36,348 bases of DNA. Origin: Crenobacter oryzisoli. GTDB lineage: Bacteria > Pseudomonadota > Gammaproteobacteria > Burkholderiales > Chromobacteriaceae. How positions within the stretch are numbered: the first letter of the stretch is position 1; each line of letters begins with the position of its first letter. The stretch spans positions 1 through 36,348 of the forward strand of contig NZ_JAUEDK010000043.1 in the NCBI RefSeq assembly GCF_030385785.1, read 5' to 3'. The notes beneath the pieces are model-generated. The model worked only from the letters and a program-made list of their open reading frames with translations. It searched no databases and was not told where the DNA came from. The translations under genes and the position numbers were made by a program. Shown here piece by piece: positions 1-7,509 of the stretch.

Positions 1-260
1 GGCGCAGACTGTGTCCCTGCGCGGTCATTTGCATGATGCAGGCACGTTCTTCTGGGCAAAGCTGATGGTAGTGGGAGGGCATGGCAACACCTTATCAGGG
101 TGTTGCACTTGGGGTTGGAAACCGCCCATTCAAAAATTCTCTGATGGGGTTAGGGTCAGCAATCTTGAGTTGAGAACGGCGACCGATGGTTAGGCTTTAA
201 GCATGTATAATAGACCATCATAGAAACGATTTTTACAGTAGCAAGATTAATTCATGGGAA
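1..260. other. Gene-free stretch with one hairpin
   Basis: No convincing gene begins here. A perfect 8-bp inverted repeat (GCAACACC, 84-91, and GGTGTTGC, 99-106) with a 7-base loop is present. The surrounding frame is short and not recognised; it could be the tail of a lost gene or transposase. The AT-rich end (about 200-260) probably holds the promoter of the small gene at 267. Confidence 0.3.
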
Positions 261-266
261 GTGAAT

Positions 267-536
267 ATGACCGAAGGCTCAATTAAATGTTGTTGGTGTG
301 AAAAGATCTTCAACCAGTCCGAGTTAAATGGCCCAAACACCAATCTTTGCCCACATTGCGGGGAGCCGGTACTGCCAGCACCTTTTGGTGGTCTGAAGCA
401 GGGGCAGGATTTTGCATGCAATTTAGGTGGTACATGGACGAAGATATCGGACACTATGGCAGTGCTACATGATTCAGACCCAACCACAGATAAACCATGT
501 GAATTTAAGGCTGACGAGCAGGTTTATCCGTTCTGA
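267..536 (+). CDS. Small zinc-ribbon protein of unknown function
   Basis: An 89-residue protein. I do not recognise a named family. Near the N-terminus a CxxC-type pair (CCWC) is followed about 20 residues later by CPHCGEP, the layout of a single zinc ribbon. The rest is acidic and has no membrane segment, so it is probably cytosolic. The ATG at 267 is preferred over the in-frame GTG at 261 because GGAAG sits 6 bases upstream of it. The next gene on the strand (DUF2703) is also cysteine-rich, so a shared link to metal handling is possible but not shown. No partner gene overlaps it. Confidence 0.6.
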   Translation: MTEGSIKCCWCEKIFNQSELNGPNTNLCPHCGEPVLPAPFGGLKQGQDFACNLGGTWTKISDTMAVLHDSDPTTDKPCEFKADEQVYPF

Positions 537-800
537 CGTCCAGCGAAACAACTCACAGGGCAGACCAGAGTTTCGTCGACTGATCGAATGTGTACTCGGC
601 CACAAATCCACCGCCCATCGCGATCGAAAGCCGCATCTTGTTACGATTTGCCTGGCAGTTGCAGGCAGCCGCTTGACATCGCACTTCGCACGTTTCTCTC
701 GGTTCACTTCAGAAAGGCGTTCTGCCAATCTGAAGAGAACCAACAACGCACCAAAATGTGTTCCTACAATTAGGTGATGACGTCAGGTGGAGATCGCACT

Positions 801-1214
801 GTGAAGCAACTGCCGATCTTATGGCAGAGACTCGTGAGCAATGAAGGTAAAACCTGTGATCGTTGCAATGCCACCTATCTGGAAATGCAGCGTGCCATCG
901 ACACGCTCAGGCAGTCGCTCTTGCCATTGGGCATTGAGCCAATCCTCGATATCAAACAGCTAGACGAGAAGTCATTTAAAGCCGAGCCTTTAGAGTCCAA
1001 CCGCATCTGGATAGCAGGAAGACCGATGGAGGAATGGTTAGGTGCCAGCGTGGGAAGCAGTCCTTGTTGCTCCGTCTGTGGCACGTCGTCAGAGTGCCGA
1101 ACGGTTGAACTGGATGGCATCGCCTTCGAAACCATCCCTGCGACACTGTTTCTCAAGGCGGCCCTGGTCGCCGCTTCACAGCTGATACAAATCTCGAGTG
1201 AGGCACCGGGCTAA
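801..1214 (+). CDS. DUF2703 family cysteine-rich protein
   Basis: A 137-residue cytosolic protein matching the DUF2703 family, whose members are often found near mercury or arsenic resistance genes; their biochemical role is not established. Visible hallmarks are the N-terminal LPILWQRLV segment, a CDRC pair, the WIAGRPMEEWLGA segment and the CCSVCG cysteine cluster followed by CRTVE. The GTG at 801 is chosen because AGGTGGAG lies about 8 bases upstream; an in-frame ATG at 774 has no such site. No mer or ars gene remains in the window, so the gene may have been separated from a resistance cluster. The preceding 260 bases (537-800) contain nothing I can support. Confidence 0.75.
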   Translation: MKQLPILWQRLVSNEGKTCDRCNATYLEMQRAIDTLRQSLLPLGIEPILDIKQLDEKSFKAEPLESNRIWIAGRPMEEWLGASVGSSPCCSVCGTSSECRTVELDGIAFETIPATLFLKAALVAASQLIQISSEAPG

Positions 1215-1328
1215 GGCGGTGGGCCTCAGGTGCGGCCGACGGGGCGTATTGGCTATTGGCAGACTTGTGGTGAGCGACGCCAAACAGCCGCGCAGTCTGG
1301 TACCACGCGGCGCGGGAGGGAAGCCGAC

Positions 1329-1577
1329 TTACTTCGTCATCATCATGTTGTTGAGGACGTTCTTCACCCCGGGGACGTTCTGGGTGATTTCACCGGCTTT
1401 GAGCATCTGCTGATCATCCGTCATGGTGCCGTCGATGGTGATGTCACCTTTCTTGTTCGTCACCTTCAGGTGTAGCTTGGCCAGTTCCGGATCCTGATCG
1501 AGGGCGGCCTTGACCTTGGCGGCCAGTTCCGCATCGGAGACCTCTGCGGCCAGCTGCTCAGCGTGGGTGGATCGCAT
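1329..1577 (-). CDS. BON-domain protein, N-terminus missing
   Basis: An 82-residue frame containing one BON domain, a fold that binds phospholipid or other envelope surfaces, usually in periplasmic proteins of the OsmY type. Residues about 14-80 show the typical alternation: an alpha segment (AELAAKVKAAL), a beta pair with NKKGDITIDGTM, then a helix ending NVPGVKNVLNNM. Family members carry a signal peptide, often with a lipobox or a second BON domain; here the frame opens directly with MRSTHAEQLA and no signal. Upstream DNA is an unrelated scrap followed by a dead IS5 transposase, so the gene has probably lost its 5' end and may not be functional. Confidence 0.6.
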   Translation of the reverse strand: MRSTHAEQLAAEVSDAELAAKVKAALDQDPELAKLHLKVTNKKGDITIDGTMTDDQQMLKAGEITQNVPGVKNVLNNMMMTK

Positions 1578-1694
1578 AGCGTTCGGCTAACTGCAGCGCA
1601 CGGCCGTCGATACGCCCGTCACCGAAGAAGTGCTTGCTGAACACCCCGCTGTCCATCAGCAGTGGCCGCTCGCCGCAACTGACGATCAGCTCGT

Positions 1695-2205
1695 CGGTCG
1701 CCGCCGCTCAGGTGGGGAGAGCTGCGCCCCAGCGCCAGCAGCACGCCCTGGCGGCGGTCCGTCATGTCGCTGTGGTCACAGCAATCGCGTGAGGCAAGCC
1801 TTGCGTATCGACGGCAAGGTGGCGCTTGATTCCGGACTCCTTCTTTCCGGTGTCATAGCCCTTTTCGCTCGCGCTATCGGTATTTTTCACGTTCTATGCG
1901 TCAACGATCAAAAAACACGTCAAACCGTTGCGCCCCTGTTTGAGACGGGCCGCGCTAACCGGAGTTTTTGAGGGTCTGCTCCTGGACGCTCACGCCTTCC
2001 TGGGCAGCTTCGCTCCATCGGTTGAAATAGGCATGCACGGTGCGCCACTTGGGGACGTCGCTCGGCAACATGCGTTATTGGCAGCCACTCTTGAGTAGGC
2101 GGAGCACCGCGCACCAGACCTCAAACAGATCCACGGTTCTTGGTTTGGTCTTCTTGCACACGCTCTTCAGTAGGGACTGATCTGTTCGAACTGTTCACGA
2201 CTCAC
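1695..2205 (-). pseudogene. IS5-family transposase remnant
   Basis: Read on the minus strand, scattered frames give the order of an IS5-family transposase: an EQFEQISP start near 2205, then KPRTVDLFEVWCAVLRLLKSG, then a DxPKWRTVHAYFNRWSE segment near 2060, then EKGYDTGKKESGIKRHLAVDTQGLPHAI near 1800. In-frame stops and several frameshifts separate these blocks, and the 3' part with the final catalytic Glu is gone. It is a dead element. It lies between the beheaded BON gene and the chemoreceptor. Confidence 0.75.
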
Positions 2206-2312
2206 GTCGCTTGGATCCTGGGTCTTTCGCCATGATTATTCCAGCTCGAAAGATCGTGAACAGGCGCTACACCGTCCAATATGGCGCGACAGCTAGCCAG
2301 TGCGGACACTAT

Positions 2313-4319
2313 TTACTGAAAGGTGGAACTCTGGTTGTAGTAGTCGAAGCACTGCTGCAGCTGCTTCTGCTGTTGCGGACTGGTCGGGCCGAACGTCACG
2401 CCGTACAACTTGCCTAGCTCGGAAGGCCGCTCCCAGAGTACTCGGCCGCTGATATCGAGTGGGGTTTGGTTACTGTATGTCCCGATGGCGTCGTGCGGCA
2501 CCCGCAACCTTAGTGCCAGCAAGTCACCTTGCTTAGCCTGCAGGGGGACCGGTACGCGCATTTGCAAGCCCTTCATGCTGAAGTCGACGGTGATGGCATC
2601 GCGCGGCTGCCCCTCCTCGGACACCTCTACCAGCAGGCTTTTCTTCACGCGCGGGAGTTGCCGCTTTTCATTTGCGCGCAAAGGTACGTCCGCGCCGTGC
2701 TCGAAGCTGAACTGCTTCATCAGATCGCGAAGTTTCTCTGTGACGCGATACAAGTCCTGGCTGATGGCGCCAGTGGTATGCACCTTGAGCGCATTGTCCG
2801 ACAAGGTGTTCAGTAGGATGTCCAGCCGCTCGCGCAGATTGGTCAGCTTGTCCATCTGCTCAAGGCTGACCTGGCTGATCTGGTGTGCCGCAGCGACATT
2901 GTTATCGATGTCTTGCACGATGCTGGAGAGTGCCTGGTTGGCCTGTTCCGCTTTTTCCATGCCGGCGCTGGTGCGCTCGATGATGCCGCGTACGGCCAGG
3001 GTGTTTTCCTGCACCAGATGGTTGAGATTGCCGATGATGGCGGTAATTTCGTCGGTGGCCTTGCTGGCGTTATGGGCTAGCTTGCGCACCTCCTCGGCCA
3101 CAACGCCAAAGCCGCGTCCGTGCTCGCCAGCGCGCGCCGCTTCGATTGCCGCATTGAGCGCAAGCAGGTTGGTCTGTTCCGTGATGGCGGCAATCGTTTG
3201 GGTGATGACCTGGATTTTCTGGTTGGCCTCGCCCAGTGCGACGATCTTGGCCTCCGCGTCGCGCGCCTCGGCCACCGCGCGATCCATCCCCTCAATATTG
3301 CTCCGCATGGTCTGCATGCCCTGTTGGGCGCTGCTACGCGCTTGATCGGCGTGCTCGCTGACTTTCATCGCGATGCTGCGCACGGCTTCTGCCGTTTGCG
3401 TCAGATCCGCGGTGGCCAGCCGCACTTCGGCGGAGTGATGTTGCTCCTGCTCGGACGTATCGATAATGTGTTTCGAGATATCGGTAATTTGATAGGACGA
3501 CTGGGCAACTTGCTTGGTCTCCTGATCGATCTGGCGCAGATAATTGGCCAGCTTGCCCGACATGGTCCGCATGGCGCCCAGGAGGCTGTTGGGATTCGAC
3601 GACGCGTTTTTTACTTCCTGAGACAAGTCGCCTGCGGCAATGCGACTAACGACTTCTGAAGCATAGCCTGGCTCCCCACCGAGAATGCGGGTCAGCCGGC
3701 GGTACACGACGAAATTGATGAGTAGCACCAGTGCCATGGCGATCGCGGCGAAGCTCGTGCCCAGGGTGCTGTTGATGTCGATTTGGCTCTGCTTGGCCTC
3801 ATTCGCTGTGGCGGTACGCTGAGTGAGCTCTACGGCAAGCTGCTCCAGCTGCTTGTTGATGGCCTCGGTTGAGTCGTCAAAGCCGCTGCCCGGGCGCTTC
3901 ATGATGGCATTGCCCGCTTCGCGGCCCTGGTGGATGTAGGCCTCGGCCATGTCATGCCCGATATGGTGCAGCTGATCCACTTGGGCGCTGATCTGGCGCA
4001 GCATGGCCGCCTTCTCGGGCAACAGCTGTTCCAGCTTTTTCAAATTGTCCTGTGCCTGAACTCGGTTGGTCTCGGCGTCGCGGTAGTCGTCGGCCCCCTC
4101 GCCGATTGCGCTCGCATCGGTCAGGAACTGCTGGATTTGCACCACGTTGTAGCGGGCATCCTTGAAAGTCTGCGTGGCCAGTACCCACTTTTGCTGCTCC
4201 GCCTCCGCACTGTGCAGCGAGGCATTGCTCAACCAGAGCACGATATTACCAATCAGCAGAGGCAGGACCACCAGGATGGTGCCGATCAGCATTAATTGTC
4301 TTACCGTCAGCTTTCGCAA
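2313..4319 (-). CDS. Methyl-accepting chemotaxis protein with C-terminal PilZ domain
   Basis: An inner-membrane chemoreceptor that would control the CheA kinase. In order: a short cytoplasmic tip, TM1 (about residues 8-30), a helical periplasmic sensor of about 160 residues (4HB type), TM2 ([17 protein letters not shown]), HAMP, and the signalling hairpin with [23 protein letters not shown]. Beyond it is a PilZ domain in the last 110 residues. Both PilZ signatures are present: RQLPR (RxxxR) and DFSMKG (DxSxxG), so c-di-GMP binding is likely. I chose TTG at 4319 because GGAG is 7 bases upstream; the in-frame ATG at 4355 lies in a hairpin and has no site. No che genes are adjacent. Confidence 0.9.
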   Translation of the reverse strand: MRKLTVRQLMLIGTILVVLPLLIGNIVLWLSNASLHSAEAEQQKWVLATQTFKDARYNVVQIQQFLTDASAIGEGADDYRDAETNRVQAQDNLKKLEQLLPEKAAMLRQISAQVDQLHHIGHDMAEAYIHQGREAGNAIMKRPGSGFDDSTEAINKQLEQLAVELTQRTATANEAKQSQIDINSTLGTSFAAIAMALVLLINFVVYRRLTRILGGEPGYASEVVSRIAAGDLSQEVKNASSNPNSLLGAMRTMSGKLANYLRQIDQETKQVAQSSYQITDISKHIIDTSEQEQHHSAEVRLATADLTQTAEAVRSIAMKVSEHADQARSSAQQGMQTMRSNIEGMDRAVAEARDAEAKIVALGEANQKIQVITQTIAAITEQTNLLALNAAIEAARAGEHGRGFGVVAEEVRKLAHNASKATDEITAIIGNLNHLVQENTLAVRGIIERTSAGMEKAEQANQALSSIVQDIDNNVAAAHQISQVSLEQMDKLTNLRERLDILLNTLSDNALKVHTTGAISQDLYRVTEKLRDLMKQFSFEHGADVPLRANEKRQLPRVKKSLLVEVSEEGQPRDAITVDFSMKGLQMRVPVPLQAKQGDLLALRLRVPHDAIGTYSNQTPLDISGRVLWERPSELGKLYGVTFGPTSPQQQKQLQQCFDYYNQSSTFQ

Positions 4320-4338
4320 GACATTCTCCTTGTTCAAC

Positions 4339-4361
4339 CCCGCGATTGCGGGCATTTTTTT
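4339..4361 (+). terminator. Hairpin followed by T run
   Basis: CCCGC-GATT-GCGGG is followed on the plus strand by CA and seven T residues, the form of an intrinsic terminator for plus-strand transcription. The flanking genes are on the minus strand, so it would block antisense transcripts, or act only as a hairpin between higA and the chemoreceptor. Confidence 0.35.
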
Positions 4362-4379
4362 ATTGAGGGCGGTGGCCGG

Positions 4380-4664
4380 CTAGGCCGCCAGCGGGGTCAG
4401 CTCAGTCAAGTCGGTCGCGCTGGCAGCGATCTCCAGATCGTAGTCGGTCTGCAGTGCCATCCAGAATTGCGCGGTGGTGCCGAGCACGCGGGACAGCCGC
4501 AGGGCCGTGTCCGCGGTGATGGCGCGCTGGCCGTGGACGATCTCGTTGATCCGGCGCGGCGGCACATGCATGGCGCGCGCCAACGCGTTCTGGCTGAGGC
4601 GCAACGGCACGAGAAACTCTTCGTTGAGCACTTCGCCCGGGTGAATGTTCGGTAGCTTGTCCAT
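4380..4664 (-). CDS. higA: HigA-type antitoxin
   Basis: A 94-residue antitoxin with an Xre-type helix-turn-helix, the partner of the toxin encoded just upstream. It neutralises HigB and usually represses its own promoter. The start (HPGEVLNEEFLVPLRLSQNALARAMHVP) and RRINEIVHGQRAITADTALRLSRVLG are typical of the VapI/HigA family, with the recognition helix at about residues 36-50. The ATG at 4664 is 16 bases after the toxin stop, with a GGAAC-type purine run upstream. The longer frame back to 4841 only overlaps the toxin and is not used. Toxin-first order is the normal higBA arrangement. Confidence 0.9.
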   Translation of the reverse strand: MDKLPNIHPGEVLNEEFLVPLRLSQNALARAMHVPPRRINEIVHGQRAITADTALRLSRVLGTTAQFWMALQTDYDLEIAASATDLTELTPLAA

Positions 4665-4680
4665 GGTCTGTTCCTCTGCT

Positions 4681-4965
4681 TCAGTGGTCATCGACGATGT
4701 CCACGTCGTCAGCGTTGCCGTCCCTCCAGCGGAAACACCCACGCCACTGGTCATTAATGCGGATGCTGTATTGTCCGGCCCGGTCTCCCTTGAGTGCCTC
4801 GAGGCGATTGGCCGGCGGGATGCGGAGGTCAGCCAGTTCATGAGCCGCGTTGAGCATCCTGAGCTTCATGCGCGCTTTGCGCTGGATGTCGGCAGGAAGG
4901 CGAAGGGACATCGTTCCTGACCAAATCTTGGCCGTTTCTTTATCGTTAAAGTTCTGAATCGCCAT
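4681..4965 (-). CDS. higB: HigB-type RelE-superfamily toxin
   Basis: A 94-residue RelE/HigB family toxin. The family cleaves mRNA at the translating ribosome. Recognisable parts are the N-terminal IQNFNDKETAKIW, the RLPADIQRKARMKLRMLNAA helix, the LRIPPANRLEALKGDRAGQYSIRIND strand pair and the C-terminal WRGCFRWRDG sheet, which carries the conserved Arg residues. Length and order match complete family members. It is the first gene of a two-gene operon with higA, separated by 16 bases, and sits immediately downstream of a 19-bp palindrome that is a good candidate for the HigA operator. The module may act as an addiction system on mobile DNA. Confidence 0.9.
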   Translation of the reverse strand: MAIQNFNDKETAKIWSGTMSLRLPADIQRKARMKLRMLNAAHELADLRIPPANRLEALKGDRAGQYSIRINDQWRGCFRWRDGNADDVDIVDDH

Positions 4966-4973
4966 GGCTCAAA

Positions 4974-5010
4974 CTATAACGCCTAACGACATATAACGCA
5001 ATGCGTTATA
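4974..5010 (-). promoter_or_regulatory. Candidate HigA operator
   Basis: A perfect palindrome, TATAACGCAATGCGTTATA (4992-5010; two 9-bp arms around one base), stands just before higB. A further TATAACGC half-site occurs at about 4976-4983, next to the start codon. A strong operator plus a spare half-site fits autorepression by HigA. Sequence symmetry is seen; binding is inferred. Confidence 0.65.
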
Positions 5011-5014
5011 GAAA

Positions 5015-5293
5015 GTGGCACGGTGCGAGAACGGCTCTACCAGGCCACGATTCACGGCGTGTCCGTTCCTCTGCGAAGCCGCGAAAACCGCTGCGGTATT
5101 GATGGCTGCCTGGCAAGCAGCCATCCGGTGCACCCACGCCCTCCTGCCAAGCGGCAAGGTGATCGCCACCTTGTTTCGGGTCGGGCGGCCTGAAACCGGC
5201 TGGCTAGCCAAGGGGGAGCAGGTCGACCGGGTTCCCATTGTCCGACGTGGAACCGCCGGGGGGCACCCGGTCACCGCCACCACGGTGGAGTAG
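5015..5293 (+). CDS. Small hypothetical protein
   Basis: A possible 92-residue protein from a GTG start; an internal GTG near 5059 is also possible. I do not recognise the family. Support for coding is indirect: third positions are GC-rich while second positions are not, the frame is open to a TAG at 5293, and a stem-loop follows at 5309. It has an Ala-rich helix (AAKTAAVLMAAWQAAIRC) and a basic, Gly/Pro-rich C-terminal half. It is divergent from higBA, sharing the intergenic palindrome. A structured-DNA origin is an alternative, because the frame itself contains strong inverted repeats, for example GATGGCTGC/GCAGCCATC at 5101-5125. Confidence 0.4.
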   Translation: MARCENGSTRPRFTACPFLCEAAKTAAVLMAAWQAAIRCTHALLPSGKVIATLFRVGRPETGWLAKGEQVDRVPIVRRGTAGGHPVTATTVE

Positions 5294-5308
5294 TGCTTAT
5301 TTATTGCG

Positions 5309-5406
5309 CAGCGCTGGCGAAGCGCTGACGGGGCTTGGGTTTTTTCGCGAGGGCGGAGGCGTTTTTCCACAGAGACTGTGGGTGGCGGTACTGTCAACTT
5401 GTTGAC
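5309..5406. repeat. Cluster of short perfect inverted repeats
   Basis: Three perfect palindromic elements lie in 100 bases: CAGCGCT-5-AGCGCTG at 5309-5327, CCACAG-AGA-CTGTGG at 5367-5381, and GTCAAC-TT-GTTGAC at 5393-5406. The first, followed after 13 bases by a T run at 5340-5345, could terminate the small gene upstream. The others resemble operator or plasmid control sites. The stretch from 5294 to 5442 has no gene. Confidence 0.5.
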
Positions 5407-5442
5407 CTGGGCGATCCCCCCGGAAGATGACGGTCATGAAAC

Positions 5443-5591
5443 GGTTCTGTCGCAGTAAGCCTGGGTTAGACTTTGGCTGAGTCGAATTCGATGTGTTGAC
5501 AGCGTCCATGAACCCAGAAGTTGCAAAGGTACTGAAGCGCCTGCATTACCCGCTGGAGGTGATGCTGACCTGCGTACGCTGGTACGTCGGG
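5443..5591 (+). mobile_element. IS6-family left-end fragment
   Basis: It starts with the terminal repeat GGTTCTGTCGCAGTAAG, identical to the ends at 10331 and 10571. From 5509 it encodes MNPEVAKVLKRLHYPLEVM and on to about 27 residues, the N-terminus of an IS6-family DDE transposase. The encoded residues equal those of the copy at 10636, but many codons differ at the third base, so it is a separate isoform, not a recent duplicate. After CTGGTACGT it stops abruptly and porin sequence begins. The right end is missing. Confidence 0.85.
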
Positions 5592-6092
5592 CATCGTACG
5601 CTATGACCAAGGACCGCTTCGCGCCGGTTACGCCATTCAGCAGAACAGTGACATGCAAGTGACCTCTAATGGTTTCTACAAGAGTGGACTGGCGAACTTC
5701 ATGAGCGTTGGTTATGACTTCGGCTCTTTCTATCTAGCCGGTCTGTTTTAATATGACGAGTTAACAATATTGAGAATAGTGGCAATGACCGGCACCGCAA
5801 TTATGGCAGCTTGCAGGCAAGCTACACGCTCGGCAGCAACCAGTTTACGGTGCAATACGGCCAAGCCAGTTCGTGGAGCGGTTTCGCCGGTGTTGGAGAC
5901 AGCGGTGCCTGGATGGGCACGTTTTCCTACAACCTCCACCTGAGCAAACACACCCAACTCTATGCGCTTTATACCCGCCTGAATAACGGGTCGAATGCGG
6001 CCTACCAACTCGGTGGGGATCCGGCGGCACACGCCGTTCCTACCCTACGCAACCAGCACTCGGTCGCGCTTGGCATGTGGACGAATTTTTGA
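5592..6092 (+). pseudogene. Gram-negative porin, broken
   Basis: The C-terminal half of a trimeric outer-membrane porin of the betaproteobacterial type. Beta-strand segments are clear: GIVRYDQGPLRAGYAIQQ, ANFMSVGYDFGSFYLAGLF, GSLQASYTLGSNQFTVQYG, LSKHTQLYALYTRLNNGSNAAYQLG and the end HSVALGMWTNF with the terminal Phe needed for membrane insertion. The 5' half is lost at the IS6 junction. Inside, the codon after AGLF is TAA where Gln is expected, and one base is missing shortly after (about 5765), so the two parts are in different frames. It cannot make a porin. Confidence 0.85.
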
Positions 6093-6354
6093 GTTGCCTT
6101 GGCGCTTTGCAGAACCCGCCCCGTACAGCAGTCCTACACGTCATATCCCAGACGATCATTTGAGCGAACGCATCTGGAAACTCCCCATGATGCCCTGAAA
6201 GGCTTGGGCATCCCCGCGGCATGCCTATTGGAAGCCAATTCAGGCCATGAGAGACTGGAAAAACAACAACCCGATTTATTCAAATCGCGCATTCTCAATC
6301 GTTCGGGGCTAGACAACAATGTGGCTGTAGTCGTAGCGGCCAACTGCGCTTTTT
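6093..6354. other. No gene recognised
   Basis: Between the broken porin and the LysR gene I see only short frames without family resemblance on either strand. It may hold scraps of a lost gene. Confidence 0.3.
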
Positions 6355-7254
6355 TCAATCGTGAAAATGCTCGTGCGCAAAATCTCGGAAAAGTTTCAGC
6401 GTGGGTGATTCGCTGCGTCTTGCCAGACTGACCAAGGCATATTGTCCCATGCGTTCGAAGTGGGGATGAAGCTTGATTTCCTGCAACTTGCCGGCAGATA
6501 TCCTTGCCTTGGCGCTTGCAAATATGCCGAAAAATATTGCATCGGTGGCTTCGGCGACATCGAGCATGCCATGCAGGTCTTCACAGTTTATTGTCATCAA
6601 TCGACTGGGATGCGCCTCGGGACCTAATTCGGTAACGAGATCATGGATGATTTCATCGCTGAGTGGCATCGAAGCCACCGGGAATTGGCGCAACATGGCC
6701 AGATCAATGTGTGGGTGGGCCAGGAGAGGGTGACCGGTTCGGCAAATGAAACCGCCTCGGACCGGTGGCAGTGGCTCGATCAGCAGATCCTCGACGGCAG
6801 TCAGGGCCCGACGATCAATGACGATGATGTCGACCGTTTCGTCGAGCAATGATTGGGTGAGCATGTCTACCGAACCACGCGCCAACTTGACTTGGACTTT
6901 CGGATGGCAGCTCGCCATTAGGGTGAGGAACGGGGTCATCAGTATGGCTGCAGGCGTGGGGCCGAAGCCGATGCTGATCGAGCCAAGTTGGCCTTCCTGG
7001 AGAAGGAAGATCCCCCGGTGCAGTTCGGCGGCCTCGAAAACGATCCGCCTGGCGCTAGCTACAACTTGCTGGCCGTAGGCGGTGAGCGTGTTCCGTTTGC
7101 CATGTCGGTCGATCAGCCTGACGTTCAGTTCTTGTTCAAGAGCCTGAATACTCCGGCTCAAGGCAGGTTGGGTCAGGCAGAGTGCATCGGCCGCTTTACG
7201 GAAGGATTGATATTCGGCCAGTGCAATGAGGTGGCGCAGGTGGTTCAGATTCAT
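6355..7254 (-). CDS. LysR-family transcriptional regulator
   Basis: A 299-residue LysR-type regulator of full length. Residues 1-60 form the winged helix-turn-helix (MNLNHLRHLIALAEYQSFRKAADAL, then TQPALSRSIQALEQELNVRLIDR). From about residue 90 a periplasmic-binding-protein-like effector domain follows (GSISIGFGPTPAAILMTPFL, then DIIVIDRRALTAVEDLLIEPL). It is divergent from the MFS transporter and amidohydrolase genes, the classical arrangement for the regulator of a neighbouring transport and catabolic operon. The ATG at 7254 is directly preceded by a 17-base palindrome and no clear ribosome site, so a short or leaderless transcript and autoregulation are likely. The effector is unknown; it may be the transported acid or amide. 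Confidence 0.88.
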   Translation of the reverse strand: MNLNHLRHLIALAEYQSFRKAADALCLTQPALSRSIQALEQELNVRLIDRHGKRNTLTAYGQQVVASARRIVFEAAELHRGIFLLQEGQLGSISIGFGPTPAAILMTPFLTLMASCHPKVQVKLARGSVDMLTQSLLDETVDIIVIDRRALTAVEDLLIEPLPPVRGGFICRTGHPLLAHPHIDLAMLRQFPVASMPLSDEIIHDLVTELGPEAHPSRLMTINCEDLHGMLDVAEATDAIFFGIFASAKARISAGKLQEIKLHPHFERMGQYALVSLARRSESPTLKLFRDFAHEHFHD

Positions 7255-7255
7255 T

Positions 7256-7272
7256 GATTACACTTTGTAATC
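7256..7272. promoter_or_regulatory. LysR-type box next to the regulator start
   Basis: GATTACA-CTT-TGTAATC is a perfect 7+3+7 palindrome and contains the T-N11-A pattern of LysR-type binding sites. It abuts the start codon of the LysR gene, where binding would repress that gene. Confidence 0.6.
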
Positions 7273-7400
7273 GAATAAAGAAAAATTTCGCATTAGACGC
7301 ATGATACTCCGGTTTGTATTCTTCGAACCTTGCTGGGTTTGGCGCAATTGGTCGAACGGTTCCAGCAGCTAACTAACTAGCGCAAGGTTCTGAGCCATGC

Positions 7401-7426
7401 CATAGCCTTAAGATTCGGAGGCTATG
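7401..7426. promoter_or_regulatory. Second inverted repeat in the divergent promoter region
   Basis: CATAGCC and GGCTATG form a perfect 7-bp inverted repeat with a 12-base spacer, about 85 bases before the MFS start. A larger repeat, GAACCTTGC (7325-7333) and GCAAGGTTC (7382-7390), lies beside it. Either could be an operator or part of the leader RNA structure. Confidence 0.4.
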
Positions 7427-7509
7427 ACCAACCGCAAACTAAATAAAGGCCGCGCGGTAGTGCTTGGGCTTCAGTCCCTGCAGTGTGGTAACCGTCAAGG
7501 AGCCTTTAC

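Noticed and set aside
1558-1689. Minus-strand frame reading LLMDSGVFSKHFFGDGRIDG
   Set aside because: It resembles part of a methyltransferase or other enzyme, but 40 codons are too few to name, and an in-frame stop bounds it.
2410-3345. 311-codon plus-strand frame opposite the chemoreceptor
   Set aside because: It is antisense to a fully motif-supported receptor gene; its Ser/Ala/Arg-rich product is typical of a shadow frame.
6355-7254. LysR gene as the missing catR
   Set aside because: It is 26 kb from catB, divergent from another operon, and its N-terminus differs from the MELRHLRYFVAVAEE stub beside catB.
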